DNA of 64,000 nt from Aurantibacillus circumpalustris (GTDB lineage: Bacteria; Bacteroidota; Bacteroidia; B-17B0; Aurantibacillaceae). This document shows positions 24,079 through 33,578 of this stretch, piece after piece; within the stretch, counting starts at the first letter, position 1, and the number at the start of each line of letters is the position of its first letter. Location: assembly GCF_029625215.1 (NCBI RefSeq), contig NZ_CP121197.1:1736001-1800000 (forward strand), read 5' to 3'. The notes beneath the pieces are model-generated. The model had not been told where the DNA came from. It was given only the letters and a program-made list of their open reading frames with translations, and did no database searches. The position numbers and the translations under genes were made by a program.

Positions 24079-24976
24079 TTAAAATAAAAGAGGTTCCGCT
24101 ACTTCCATTTCCCATTATAATAACTTTTGTATTTGGTGATGTGGCAATTTCTTTATTGGCTTTAATCATTTCGTACTGTAATTGTTGTTTACTTAAACCG
24201 GTATTGATAATTTTTTGATAGTCGGCTATACCTTGCGCTTCCACACGTTTACGTTCTGCTTCCTGTTTTTCTTTTTGTAAAACAAACTGCATTTTTTGTG
24301 CGTCTTGCTCCGCATTAATTTTTGATTCAATCGCAATTTTTACAGATTGTGGTAATGTAATATTTCTCACCAGTAACTGCTCTAAAACTAAACCCCTGTC
24401 TTTAAAATCTTTTTCAATGCCTTTAAAAATTCTGCCTTGAAATTCATCTCTGCGGGTAGAGTAGAGTGCAACCGCATCATAATAAACAGCGTTATCACGT
24501 ATTTTTGTTCTGGTAATTGGTCGCACAATAATGTTTTTATAGTCAGATCCTATTTCTTTTAAGATACGTGGTGCTTGATTTGGAAGCACACGGTATAAAA
24601 CTGTGAGATCAATAATTACTTCCAAACCATCTGCCGATAAAACACGAATGGCATCGTCGCCTCCTTGTTCACCTTCAGTGTGTACGCCCGACATGGTATA
24701 GTTTTGTGTCTTAATATCAAACATGGTTACGCGTACCAATGGATTGATAAAATTTAGCCCACTTTCTAAAATACGATTGTCCACCTTGCCAAATAATGTC
24801 TGCACGCCGGTATGCCCGGCTTCTATTTGTTTTACCATGGCGGTTGAAGCTCCAACTAGAATAATAACAACGCCAAAAATGTTCGCAAGTGAATAATAAC
24901 GGTTTAACTGATAATTCGTTCTTACTACAAAATAAGAAACTAGTAAAATAATAATTCCTAAAACGATCAATAACAT
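24068..24976 (-). CDS. SPFH/prohibitin-family membrane protein
   Basis: 302 residues. Two N-terminal hydrophobic segments (LLIVLGIIILLVSYFVV and IFGVVIILVGASTAMV) precede the band-7 domain: KQIEAGHTGVQTLFGKVDNR, LFGKV and GLNFINPLVRVTMFDIKTQ are typical of prohibitins. A coiled-coil follows (AEQDAQKMQFVLQKEKQEAERKRVEAQG). SPFH proteins build membrane cages or microdomains and guard membrane proteases such as FtsH. It has an unusually strong ribosome binding site and is coupled to a small four-helix protein. Confidence 0.9.
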   Translation of the reverse strand: MLLIVLGIIILLVSYFVVRTNYQLNRYYSLANIFGVVIILVGASTAMVKQIEAGHTGVQTLFGKVDNRILESGLNFINPLVRVTMFDIKTQNYTMSGVHTEGEQGGDDAIRVLSADGLEVIIDLTVLYRVLPNQAPRILKEIGSDYKNIIVRPITRTKIRDNAVYYDAVALYSTRRDEFQGRIFKGIEKDFKDRGLVLEQLLVRNITLPQSVKIAIESKINAEQDAQKMQFVLQKEKQEAERKRVEAQGIADYQKIINTGLSKQQLQYEMIKANKEIATSPNTKVIIMGNGSSGTSFILNDK

Positions 24977-24980
24977 CTGA

Positions 24981-24990
24981 ATCCTCCTTT
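24981..24990 (-). promoter_or_regulatory. Strong Shine-Dalgarno for the SPFH gene
   Basis: On the minus strand AAAGGAGGAT ends 4 bases before the ATG at 24976, placing AGGAGG at normal spacing. It decides that start. Most genes in this window, as usual in Bacteroidota, have no recognisable Shine-Dalgarno sequence, so this one stands out. Confidence 0.6.
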
Positions 24991-25510
24991 AATTTATGTG
25001 AATACTTTTTTAAACCGCAATTGGACAGCAGAAGCCTTTGAAAAAGATGAACTGTTGTCTTAGTGCGGGTAATCCCTCCCGATAGCAATCGGGATAGTTA
25101 TTGTTAGTGTTTCTGTTCAGTGACGTTACCTGTGAAATACTTACAATAACTTATATCGTAGACGGGTAATTTTTTCAACCGTCTATTCAGGGGTAAATGT
25201 ACATTACTCTTTAGTTCTTTCCCTTTTTTTTTGGAACATAATTACAAATCTTGCAAAAAATCAATTATTGAATCTGCCTTAAGTAGTGATATAAAAAGGG
25301 CATTCGCTTTTTTGTTAAAAAACTAACGTTTTCGTCGTTTTTGGGTGCGATTTACGTTTTTTTGATCAATATCCACTTAAATTCACGCCTTTTTATGGGA
25401 AATTAGAAAGCAAATATTTATGTGTATTTTATCGAAATTATACGTAAAAAAAGATACAGCTAATTTTTTTAGCTTCTCTACAGATAAAATGCTATCTTCA
25501 TCTACCCTAT
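24991..25510. other. 520-bp gap with a small hairpin
   Basis: No credible gene. The hairpin at 25077-25094 pairs TCCCGAT with ATCGGGA across AGCA, a common short inverted repeat of Bacteroidota intergenic DNA. Promoters for the divergent SPFH and kinase genes must lie here; a one-mismatch FNR-like sequence at 25362-25375 has no matching -7 element. Confidence 0.4.
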
Positions 25511-28500
25511 ATGAAAACACTTTTATACATATTTAGTGTTCTTTTCTCCCTGCCAATATTCTCGCAGCAAATTTCTACAAATGATACGGCACAATTGTTT
25601 TACCGACATTTTACGGTTCAAGATGGTTTGCCTAGCAATGAGGCCTATTTTGGATATCAAGATAAAGCGGGTTATATCTGGATTTGCACTGATAATGGGG
25701 TTTCACGCTTCGATGGCATTCAATTTAAGAATTATAATAGTGCCGACGGGTTGCGTTCGAATACCATTTTTGGATGCAAAGAAGATAAAAAAGGTAATCT
25801 GTGGATGTATTCATTTGCAGGAGAGTTGTACAGCTATCAACCCAAAACAGATAATTTTTATAATCCTCGGTTTAATGATTCTTTAGCACATCTGTTAGCT
25901 GGACGTGCGATTCTCGATTTAGTGTTTGAAGGTGATACGACTTATGTTGTAACGGTAGGTGCTTACGTGAAATTGATTTCCAAATCAAAAGGTCAAACCG
26001 AAATGCATTTGATAGAGGGAGAATCTCAAACGCTTAGCGTAAAAATTCTTAGCAATGGTGAGCTGGTAGTGATTAATTCAACAGAAGAAAATGTTACGCG
26101 TTTTAATTTTGAAATAAACGGTAAGGGTTTTCCACACGTAGAAACAATTCGTAACATTCCGATAAATGGTTTGGTGCAACAACAGTTATCTTCACTGCAA
26201 CAAGGAAACGATCTTTACATTGTTTTTGGTGAAAACCTCTTAACTTACAATTTCAAAACGAAACAACACAGTATTGAAATACTTCCTTTTACGCATATTC
26301 CAGCACTAAAAAAATCGAGTTATGGGTTATTAAGCGGTAGCTACGGTAAAGGTTTATGGCTGCTGAATAAGGCTGGAAATTCGTTTACGTATAATCAGTT
26401 AATTAAAGGTAAAAATATTTCGGGTTGTTTTGAAGATAAACAGGGCGGTATTTGGGCTTGTTCACAAACTGATGGTGTTTATTTTATGCCGAACAGCACA
26501 ACGCTTTCATTTGCCAGAAGTTTAAATGACGCTTCACGGAGAGTAACCGCTATGTTTACAAATGGTGATAGTGCTTTTTACATGACTTATGCGGGCGCCA
26601 TGTATATGGTAACGGCAAACGAGTTACCGATACAGAAAAAACTCATTGAGCCAGGGTTGTATAACATGCGTAACATGATGACCTTGAATAAAAACGAAAT
26701 TTTATTATCTGCTGCTGGAAGAAATTTAAAATATACTATCTCTTCTGGAAAGGTTGATGGAATTAGTTCGCGCGATATTTGTGAGAGAGGAACTAAACAA
26801 TCTCAAATAGATGTTTTTTCAAGACACCATTATCTCATGATGAAAGACTGTCATGGTGCTAGTCAAAATGAATCATTGATTTTTGAAGATTGGAAACATG
26901 GCAAGATTTTTTCTCAGTCAGTTGGCGAAAATGGAAAAATGTGGTTAGGTACCATTAATGACCTTATCTATTTCGACAGATCAACACAAAAAATTTCAGA
27001 GATTGGAAAGAAAAACGGAATTAGAAATTTCTCAGTAAAATACATTCTTTCCCTTGGAAAAGATTCGGTGATGGTTGCAAGCAATCAAGGTGTGTTTTTA
27101 GTAGTGGGTGATGAGATTAAAAAAAGTATTACTCACGAAAATGGTTTGTCTAGTGATAAGGTGCTTACCTTATTTCCACTTGATGGAGAGTTATGGGTTG
27201 GCACGTCAAAAGGAATTGACAGAATAAAAAATTATAAAAATTCCAATAAGGCATTGGTTGTTTCTGTCACTGGTCTTACCGGAATTTCAAAATGCCCGGT
27301 AACACATTTAGTGAGTATTGGAAATTATATACTCGCCGGCACTGATGAAGGCGTTTATATTTTTGATAAGAAACAATTATTTGATAAGTCGATAGATGTT
27401 GTTCCTGTAATTACAGACTTAATGGTAAATGATGATGTAAGGATAACTGAGTTTAACGATCGGGTAGAATTAAATTACAACAAAAATTCATTAAACATCC
27501 ATTTTAATGCACTCAACTATCGAAACGCTTTGTTTAATAATTACCGATACCGTTTAAGCAACGATGAAGAAACAAATTGGTCATATACCACTCAAAATTA
27601 TGTACTCTTTCCTTTATTGTCTCCGGGCAATTATGAATTTGAACTTCAGGTAATGAATCCAAATGGTAGTTGGAGTGAAACAACGAGTAGTTTTAAACTC
27701 ACCATTCACAAAGCGTTTTGGCAGACCTGGTGGTTTATTTTTCTATTGGTGATCGGAACCATTTGCGGGGCATATTTGTTTTTCCGCGCACGTATCAGAC
27801 AAATGCAAAAGCTTGGAGAATTAACCGGAGAATTGTCTGAAGCTAAAATGCAGACACTTGGTATGCAACTCAATCCGCATTTTGTTTTTAATGCGCTGAG
27901 TTCCGTTTCTGATCACATGGCCAAAAATGATCCGAAAACGACTCTGAAAATACTTGCTAAGTTCGCAACACTCATGCGTTTGGTATTTAGGAATTCTCGG
28001 CACGCAATCATTCCGTTAGAAGACGAGTTAAAAGCGTTAAACTTATATATTGAGTTGGAAAAGATGCGCACAGGAAAAGAATTTATTTGTGACATGAACA
28101 TTGAAACAATTAATGTTGCCGAATGCAAAGTCCCTGCCTTGTTATTACAACCTTTTGTTGAGAATGCTATTTGGCATGGTATAGAGCCTCTTCCTGCAAA
28201 CGGAAAATTAGACTTATTATTTATACGCGTTGGTGATACCTTACAAATAGAAATCACCGACAATGGTGTGGGAAGACTTAAGGCAGCGCTCAATAAACCA
28301 AAAGATAAGAGACGTATACATAGCATTGAGATAATAAAAGAACGACTTGAACTTCTCAAAACAAAATACGATGCTTACACGCATTTCGAAATAACAGATG
28401 CATTCGAAGATCAAGAGCTTTGCGGCACAAAAGTATTAATCATTCTACCCTGGCTATCTGATTCAGAAGCCCGCGGAAGGGATCGTATAGTGAAGCGTTT

Positions 28501-28531
28501 TATGTTGGATGGCAACAGTGCTTATAATTAG
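25511..28531 (+). CDS. Propeller sensor histidine kinase, LytS/YpdA type
   Basis: 1006 residues. Signal peptide (TLLYIFSVLFSLPIFSQQ), then a periplasmic beta-propeller of two-component-regulator repeats (GLPSNEAYFGYQDKAGYIWI; GYIWICTDNGVSRFDG), a Y_Y_Y domain (about residues 640-735), one membrane helix (WWFIFLLVIGTICGAYLFF), and a cytoplasmic His_kinase core with NPHFVFNALSS (phospho-accepting His) and an ATPase domain (LLLQPFVENAIWHG, ITDNGVG). The paralogue at 29338 ends at the equivalent of KVLIIL; here about 27 further residues follow (SDSEARGRDRIVKRF...), encoded by GC-richer DNA that looks like inserted repeat. No response regulator is adjacent on this strand. Confidence 0.88.
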   Translation: MKTLLYIFSVLFSLPIFSQQISTNDTAQLFYRHFTVQDGLPSNEAYFGYQDKAGYIWICTDNGVSRFDGIQFKNYNSADGLRSNTIFGCKEDKKGNLWMYSFAGELYSYQPKTDNFYNPRFNDSLAHLLAGRAILDLVFEGDTTYVVTVGAYVKLISKSKGQTEMHLIEGESQTLSVKILSNGELVVINSTEENVTRFNFEINGKGFPHVETIRNIPINGLVQQQLSSLQQGNDLYIVFGENLLTYNFKTKQHSIEILPFTHIPALKKSSYGLLSGSYGKGLWLLNKAGNSFTYNQLIKGKNISGCFEDKQGGIWACSQTDGVYFMPNSTTLSFARSLNDASRRVTAMFTNGDSAFYMTYAGAMYMVTANELPIQKKLIEPGLYNMRNMMTLNKNEILLSAAGRNLKYTISSGKVDGISSRDICERGTKQSQIDVFSRHHYLMMKDCHGASQNESLIFEDWKHGKIFSQSVGENGKMWLGTINDLIYFDRSTQKISEIGKKNGIRNFSVKYILSLGKDSVMVASNQGVFLVVGDEIKKSITHENGLSSDKVLTLFPLDGELWVGTSKGIDRIKNYKNSNKALVVSVTGLTGISKCPVTHLVSIGNYILAGTDEGVYIFDKKQLFDKSIDVVPVITDLMVNDDVRITEFNDRVELNYNKNSLNIHFNALNYRNALFNNYRYRLSNDEETNWSYTTQNYVLFPLLSPGNYEFELQVMNPNGSWSETTSSFKLTIHKAFWQTWWFIFLLVIGTICGAYLFFRARIRQMQKLGELTGELSEAKMQTLGMQLNPHFVFNALSSVSDHMAKNDPKTTLKILAKFATLMRLVFRNSRHAIIPLEDELKALNLYIELEKMRTGKEFICDMNIETINVAECKVPALLLQPFVENAIWHGIEPLPANGKLDLLFIRVGDTLQIEITDNGVGRLKAALNKPKDKRRIHSIEIIKERLELLKTKYDAYTHFEITDAFEDQELCGTKVLIILPWLSDSEARGRDRIVKRFMLDGNSAYN

Positions 28532-28830
28532 CTAGCGGGGTGCAGTGATCCGGCCTCATAAAATTTTGCGATAGAAATTCAGAGGGTTTTAAAAGGAGTT
28601 ACGAAAAAGCATATTAGTACTTATGCGTTTAGTTGTTTACTAAGGCTTTTTTGGAAAGCTCGTGCGAGGGCGCTACGCTTTTCTGGCCCTTCGCCAGACG
28701 GCAAAAGTATTTTTTACTTTTGAGCGGGCTAGTGGGTGGCGTGGCGTCGGCTTAAAACACTCTGAATTTCCGCAAAAGTTTATGAAGCCTTGATTTTTGC
28801 CTACTTTTTATCAAGAAAAAGTAGGAAGAA
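28461..28830. repeat. GC-richer structured intergenic element overlapping the kinase 3' end
   Basis: The base composition rises sharply compared with neighbours (for example GCCCGCGGAAGGGATCG at 28469-28485 and a G/C-rich run near 28660-28755). It contains several hairpins: CAAAAGTA/TACTTTTG around 28700-28722, and CCTACTTTTT (28800-28809) pairing perfectly with AAAAAGTAGG (28816-28825). It carries no gene of its own beyond the tail of the kinase. The make-up suggests a dispersed repeat element; a second copy is not in this window. Confidence 0.45.
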
Positions 28831-28960
28831 AAATTTAGAGATCTTAATTTTATTTTGACTAGCGAAGATTTGAAAAATACTCCGAGCAATCGCAATTTAC
28901 TTTAATCTCCAACGGCTCAAACTAATCAATGCTTTTGCTAAATCAAAAAAAATTAAAGCA

Positions 28961-28988
28961 CAAAAAAAAGGCTCTTAAAAAGAGCCTT
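28961..28988 (-). terminator. Intrinsic terminator of the small lipoprotein gene
   Basis: AAGGCTCTT (28969-28977) pairs perfectly with AAGAGCCTT (28980-28988) with a 2-nt gap. Read on the minus strand the stem is followed by eight T residues (28968-28961). It lies 26 bp after the stop at 29014. Confidence 0.85.
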
Positions 28989-29013
28989 CAGTGCTTAGTA
29001 AGAATAGTATTAA

Positions 29014-29271
29014 TTAACGACCAATCTTTTTTGGTTTATCTCCGCCATCGCGATCATCATCTCCAGACCCAACAATTGCACCACCCTCAGTATTGTCATC
29101 TTCAACAAGCAAGTCGCCAAATTTACCACTCGCCTGACTTGTGCTTTCAGATGTTGATTTTGATTCAGTATTAGAATGATTACCGCATCTCGGTTTCACT
29201 CCAGACTTATGACACCCAACAAAACCAAATGCTGGAATCAAAAGTATTAGTATTATTTTTAAAGCTTTCAT
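29014..29271 (-). CDS. Small acidic-tailed lipoprotein
   Basis: 85 residues. The signal peptide KALKIILILLIPAFGFVGC ends in a lipobox-like FVGC, so the mature protein would be about 65 residues anchored by the lipidated Cys. The rest is low-complexity: Ser/Thr/Glu-rich (NTESKSTSESTSQASG), then Asp/Gly-rich (GSGDDDRDGGD), with a basic end. No domain recognised. A clean terminator follows, and the gene lies between two large kinases on its own. Confidence 0.65.
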   Translation of the reverse strand: MKALKIILILLIPAFGFVGCHKSGVKPRCGNHSNTESKSTSESTSQASGKFGDLLVEDDNTEGGAIVGSGDDDRDGGDKPKKIGR

Positions 29272-29337
29272 TTCAATTCTACTTAAAGTACAATAAAGTT
29301 ATAGAATAAGTTTTAAATCTCCAAAATTTTAACAATT

Positions 29338-32300
29338 TTAAATAATCAGCTCTACTCTGGTCCCTAAAACGTTATTTTCCGTGTCTTTTAACTCAAACGG
29401 ACCGTTAATTGAAATGTTAATATGGTTGGTAACCGCTAATAACTGAATTCTTTGGGTAGTTATGGAAGTGCCTCTGGATACATGCAGACTTCTTTTCGAC
29501 ATTTTTCTAGCCTTACTTTCTTCTATACCAATGCCATTGTCTTGAATACTAAAAATAATACGTTCATCGCTGCCTTGCTCAACACGAATGTCTATTCTGC
29601 CAGTTTTATCAGAAGGTAAAATACCATGTAAAATTGAGTTTTCTACGTAGGGTTGTAAAAGCATTGGCGGAATTTCTATAGATTCAACATCGATATCATC
29701 GGCAATGCTTATGTTGTATTGAAATTTATCCTCAAAGCGCATTAGTTCAATTTGTAAATAGAGATCAAGCCTACTTATTTCTTCAGATACAGGAACAAGA
29801 TTACTCATGGAGCTATCTAAGTTCATGCGAATGAGTTTAGCAAAACGCGACAAATATCTATTTGCAGAAAGTTTATCCTCTTTGTCCATATAATACTGAA
29901 TAGAGTTTAGCGCATTAAAAATAAAATGTCGGTTCATACTCGAATTCAGACTTTGATGTTCAAGCAGCATGAGCTTAGATTTATATTCCAATTGTTGTGT
30001 TTGATGTTTTTTGCGAATTTCATTAATACTGTATTTGTATATTCCAAATAGCAAGAGTAAACCGGCTAAAATGCAGAGTAAAATAAACCACCATTTAGTC
30101 CAGAACGGCGGTAAGATTTCAAAATTAAAAGTCGCCGGAGTTTTATTCCAACTACCCATCACATCTCCTGCAATAACTTTAAAAATATACTTGCCATGTG
30201 GTAAATTAGAATAGGTTGCAAATGTAGCTTCGGTTTCCGCGGACCAATAATCATCAAAGCCTTCGAGCTTGTATTTATATCTTACCGAAGTAGGGTTACT
30301 AAGTTTAACGCCTATGTAATCAAAAGTAAAATGACTTGTTTGATATTTTACTTGTAAATTTTTTGGTAAAAGAGTTGCTTGATCTATTTCGCTTGTAATT
30401 TTTGTCCAGTTTGTATCGCGTAAAAATAATCTTACGCCAGAAATATGCGTGATGGGTTCAATATTATCTGAGCGAAAATCTTTTATGTTAGGATCATATT
30501 TAATTACACCTTCAGTAGTTCCCATCCAAATGTTTCCCACATGATCTCGGTAGGCCGCATTTTGGTTGCATTCCATACCTGGTAAGCCATCAAATATGGT
30601 ATAATGTCTGAATTTTGCTTTTCTAGATTTTAGATATTCTTTAGCGTCTAAAACAAAGATGCCGCTATTAGTTCCTATCCAAAGCGATTGGTTTTTATCC
30701 AATTCCAAAAAACAAACGTTGTTAGAATTAAAAATACCTTCTATCAAAATTCTCGAAAAGGTTTTGCCGTCGTAATAGTTAATTCCTGCTCTTGTTCCTA
30801 TCCAAAGATTGGTGTCTTTATCTTCAACTAATGATAATAAATTGTTATTGCAGAGTCCGTCACTAGTTGTGTATTTTGTAAAACGATTGTTTTCAAATTT
30901 GTATAGCCCATTTTTGGTTGCAAACCATAAACGGTTTTTTTTATCTTCAACAATACTCATTACATCTCTGCCAATGTTAACGCTATCGCTGACATAATTT
31001 TTAAAAGCTGCACCATCAAAAACTGCAACACCTTGGGTGGTTCCAAACCATAAATTTCCGCTATGATCTTGGCAAATAGAAAATATTTTCCTCGCACTAA
31101 GACCTTCATTAATCCCGTAATTTTTAAATGTTTTACCATTATAAGAACTAATTCCGTCTGATGTGCAAAACCATAAATTGTTTTTTTTATCTTTTAAACT
31201 TGCCCAGATAGTATTGTTATTTAAACCTTCGTTTGTGGAGTAAACGGTAACTTTATTTTTTTCTTTTTTAGTAATACCCTTATCAAATGTCGAGAACCAG
31301 AGGTTTTGATTTTGATCTTCCAAAACCGATAAAACAAGGTTGCTACTTAAACCATCTTTGGTAGTGAGATACGTGAAGGTTTCACCTAAGAATTTACACA
31401 AGCCTTTTCCATCAGAGCCAATCCAAATATTTTTTTCTTTGTCTTCAAATACAATGTTTGTTTTATCTAAAGGTAAGCCATCTGTTTCGGTAAATCTTGT
31501 GAAGGTTTTTCCGTCAAATCTTGAAAGTCCGAATTTAGAAGCAAACCAAATATTTCCTTCAGAGTCTTCTATAGCAGAGCGAATCCAATTATTTATTAAA
31601 CCATCGCCCTCGCTGTAGTTTTTAAAGGTTTTACCATCATAACAGTAAACACCTTCGCCGAAAGTACTGAACCATAAATTTTTATGTTTATCTATAAAAA
31701 TATGACTAACATTTTGTGGCTGAAGAATATTTTGGCCGAGCGTTTTAAATGACTTTCCGTCGTAAAAACATATTCCGCTTTTCGTTCCAAACCAAATAAA
31801 CCCTTTATTATCGGTACAAGCCGCTCGCACATAATTATTTGCAACACCATTTTCATCGGTGAAGTATTCAAACGTGGTTCCGTTAAATTTACACACACCT
31901 GAACCATCGGTAGCCAGCCATAAATTACCTTTGTTGTCTGAAGCAATAGCGGTTACCAGATTTTCAGCCATACCTTCCTTAAAAAAATACGACTTAAAAT
32001 CCTTTCCGTTAAAATGGTTAAGTCCACCCATGGTACCAATCCACAAACCATTTGAGGTGTCGGCTAAAAGTGAAAAAATTTGATTGTCAATTAATCCGTT
32101 TTGTATAGAATAATTCACAAATTTTTTACCGTCATACTTGGTCAAACCTGCTAATGTACCGAGCCATAAATAACCATTCTTATCTTGAGCAATAGATCTG
32201 ACTTGTGATTGAGCTAGGCCTGATTCAGTAGAGTAATTAATAAAATTATAATGTTGAGCATGAAGAGAGTTAAATACAATCAAAGTAGTTAACACGAATA

Positions 32301-32361
32301 GTATACATAATTTTATTTGCTGAGTATTGCTATTAATATTTCTAAAAACCCAAGTATCCAT
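29338..32361 (-). CDS. Propeller sensor histidine kinase with many Reg_prop repeats
   Basis: 1007 residues. After a signal peptide (LCILFVLTTLIVFNSLHAQ) come about 14 repeats of the two-component-regulator propeller (pattern 'D-x-x-G-N-L-W-x-x-T-x-x-G-x-x-x-F-x-G-x-x-F'), for example DNKGNLWLATDGSGVCKFNG. A Y_Y_Y domain (KYKLEGFDDYWSAETEATFA), a membrane helix (WWFILLCILAGLLLLFGIY) and a LytS-type kinase core follow: MNRHFIFNALNSI, with Arg where Pro is usual but the His kept, then LLLQPYVENSILHG and IQDNGIGIEES. It precedes the LytTR regulator on the same strand in reverse order (regulator upstream, 86 bp), so both likely form one unit. The periplasmic ligand is unknown. Confidence 0.88.
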   Translation of the reverse strand: MDTWVFRNINSNTQQIKLCILFVLTTLIVFNSLHAQHYNFINYSTESGLAQSQVRSIAQDKNGYLWLGTLAGLTKYDGKKFVNYSIQNGLIDNQIFSLLADTSNGLWIGTMGGLNHFNGKDFKSYFFKEGMAENLVTAIASDNKGNLWLATDGSGVCKFNGTTFEYFTDENGVANNYVRAACTDNKGFIWFGTKSGICFYDGKSFKTLGQNILQPQNVSHIFIDKHKNLWFSTFGEGVYCYDGKTFKNYSEGDGLINNWIRSAIEDSEGNIWFASKFGLSRFDGKTFTRFTETDGLPLDKTNIVFEDKEKNIWIGSDGKGLCKFLGETFTYLTTKDGLSSNLVLSVLEDQNQNLWFSTFDKGITKKEKNKVTVYSTNEGLNNNTIWASLKDKKNNLWFCTSDGISSYNGKTFKNYGINEGLSARKIFSICQDHSGNLWFGTTQGVAVFDGAAFKNYVSDSVNIGRDVMSIVEDKKNRLWFATKNGLYKFENNRFTKYTTSDGLCNNNLLSLVEDKDTNLWIGTRAGINYYDGKTFSRILIEGIFNSNNVCFLELDKNQSLWIGTNSGIFVLDAKEYLKSRKAKFRHYTIFDGLPGMECNQNAAYRDHVGNIWMGTTEGVIKYDPNIKDFRSDNIEPITHISGVRLFLRDTNWTKITSEIDQATLLPKNLQVKYQTSHFTFDYIGVKLSNPTSVRYKYKLEGFDDYWSAETEATFATYSNLPHGKYIFKVIAGDVMGSWNKTPATFNFEILPPFWTKWWFILLCILAGLLLLFGIYKYSINEIRKKHQTQQLEYKSKLMLLEHQSLNSSMNRHFIFNALNSIQYYMDKEDKLSANRYLSRFAKLIRMNLDSSMSNLVPVSEEISRLDLYLQIELMRFEDKFQYNISIADDIDVESIEIPPMLLQPYVENSILHGILPSDKTGRIDIRVEQGSDERIIFSIQDNGIGIEESKARKMSKRSLHVSRGTSITTQRIQLLAVTNHINISINGPFELKDTENNVLGTRVELII

Positions 32362-32447
32362 AAACGAAAATAATCATATTATTGCATTAAACGTTTTTAA
32401 GACGGTAGGATGGTAATTATAATGTATAAAATGTAATTCTGAATTAT

Positions 32448-33242
32448 CTAAATGGAACTAGATTTTTTCCCGGTTTTAAAAAACGCCAGAAATTGTGGGG
32501 CTCGTAATCGGGATATTCCAAGCTTTGCATTGTTTTTCATAATAACAAAATGCCCATCATCGTTAAGGAATTCCTTAACGAACAAAATATTTACAATGTG
32601 CGATTTATGAATCCTGAAAAAATGTTTGGGATCTAAGATGCCTTCATAGATACCGATGGATTTGGTGTCAAGATATTTTGTACCATCTGTAAAAATAATC
32701 GAGGTATAGTTACCTTCCCCTTCTAAATACATAAAATCATTGGGATCAACAATTTTGAAACCCTTAGCATGATTGATTGTTATGCGTGGTAATGCCTCAG
32801 GTGGAAGCATTGATCTGGATAGGTTTTCGAGTGATTTTATATAGATTGATAACTGTTCGTGATTTTCGTTAAATAAGTGGTTTGTGGCAATGAGTTTTTC
32901 AACCGCCATTTTTAAATCGTCCACATCAACGGGTTTCATTAAATAGTGAATAGCATTTGCATTTAAAGCGCGAATAGCATATTCCTTAAACGCCGTAACA
33001 AAAACCACCTGAAATTTTTTATTTGGAAGCGATTCAAGAAAATCAAAGCCTTCGGTTCCGGAGGGCATACAAATGTCTAAAAAAATAACCTGCGGGTTAA
33101 GAAGTTTGACACTCTCTCTTGCAGTTTCCTCATTGCTTGCAGTACCTATAACCTCGATTTCGGGACAGTAATTTTTTAAAAGAAATTTTAAATTCTCTCT
33201 TGCATGAATTTCATCATCTACTATTAAAGATCTCAGCTTCAT
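32448..33242 (-). CDS. LytTR-type response regulator
   Basis: 264 residues. The receiver domain shows the acidic pair (IVDDEIHARE), the phospho-acceptor Asp in VIFLDICMPSG, Thr in VVFVTAFKEYA and Lys in YLMKPVD. After a linker, a LytTR DNA-binding domain spans about residues 155-255 (MYLEGEGNYTSIIFTDGTKYL; FFRIHKSHIVNILFVKEF). The partner is the kinase at 29338 just downstream; the kinase at 25511 has no regulator of its own nearby and may also signal to this one. Confidence 0.92.
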   Translation of the reverse strand: MKLRSLIVDDEIHARENLKFLLKNYCPEIEVIGTASNEETARESVKLLNPQVIFLDICMPSGTEGFDFLESLPNKKFQVVFVTAFKEYAIRALNANAIHYLMKPVDVDDLKMAVEKLIATNHLFNENHEQLSIYIKSLENLSRSMLPPEALPRITINHAKGFKIVDPNDFMYLEGEGNYTSIIFTDGTKYLDTKSIGIYEGILDPKHFFRIHKSHIVNILFVKEFLNDDGHFVIMKNNAKLGISRLRAPQFLAFFKTGKKSSSI

Positions 33243-33578
33243 TTATGTAAATATGGTGTTTTTGCGTTTAAGAAAAAAATGACAATTAAGCTTACTTAAC
33301 CAAATAGTTTTTGAAAAATTTATTTGGGCACCTCAATCGGTTTTTTTGGATAGACTCTAGCGAGCCTGCGATTTATGGTGTACGGTTTTACCCCCAAAAC
33401 AAACTAAATCTTTTTAGACTATTTTTTAACAAGGGACTTTAAAAAAATCAATTTTTAATTAAAATATTGGCCAATATAATGCTTGTAAAACGTTATTGTT
33501 TTTGTAAATTCGCATAGCTTAATACCTAAAATTAATGTGACTTAAAGCAATGTTCTATTTTACACGATATTATTAATT
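33243..33578. other. Intergenic region before the SprB-repeat gene
   Basis: 336 bp between divergent genes with no credible frame. No convincing -7 element or palindrome was identified. Confidence 0.4.

Noticed and set aside
24717-25088. 123-codon minus-strand frame over the SPFH start
   Set aside because: It is out of frame with the SPFH gene, which has strong family motifs and its own Shine-Dalgarno sequence; basic, low-quality translation.
25362-25375. Possible FNR box (TTGAT-CAAT-ATCCA) before the first kinase
   Set aside because: One mismatch and no TAnnTTTG element at 36-37 bp on either strand.
29014-29174. Plus-strand frame across the small lipoprotein
   Set aside because: The minus-strand frame has a signal peptide with lipobox and a clean terminator; the plus-strand one is His/Gln-rich shadow sequence.
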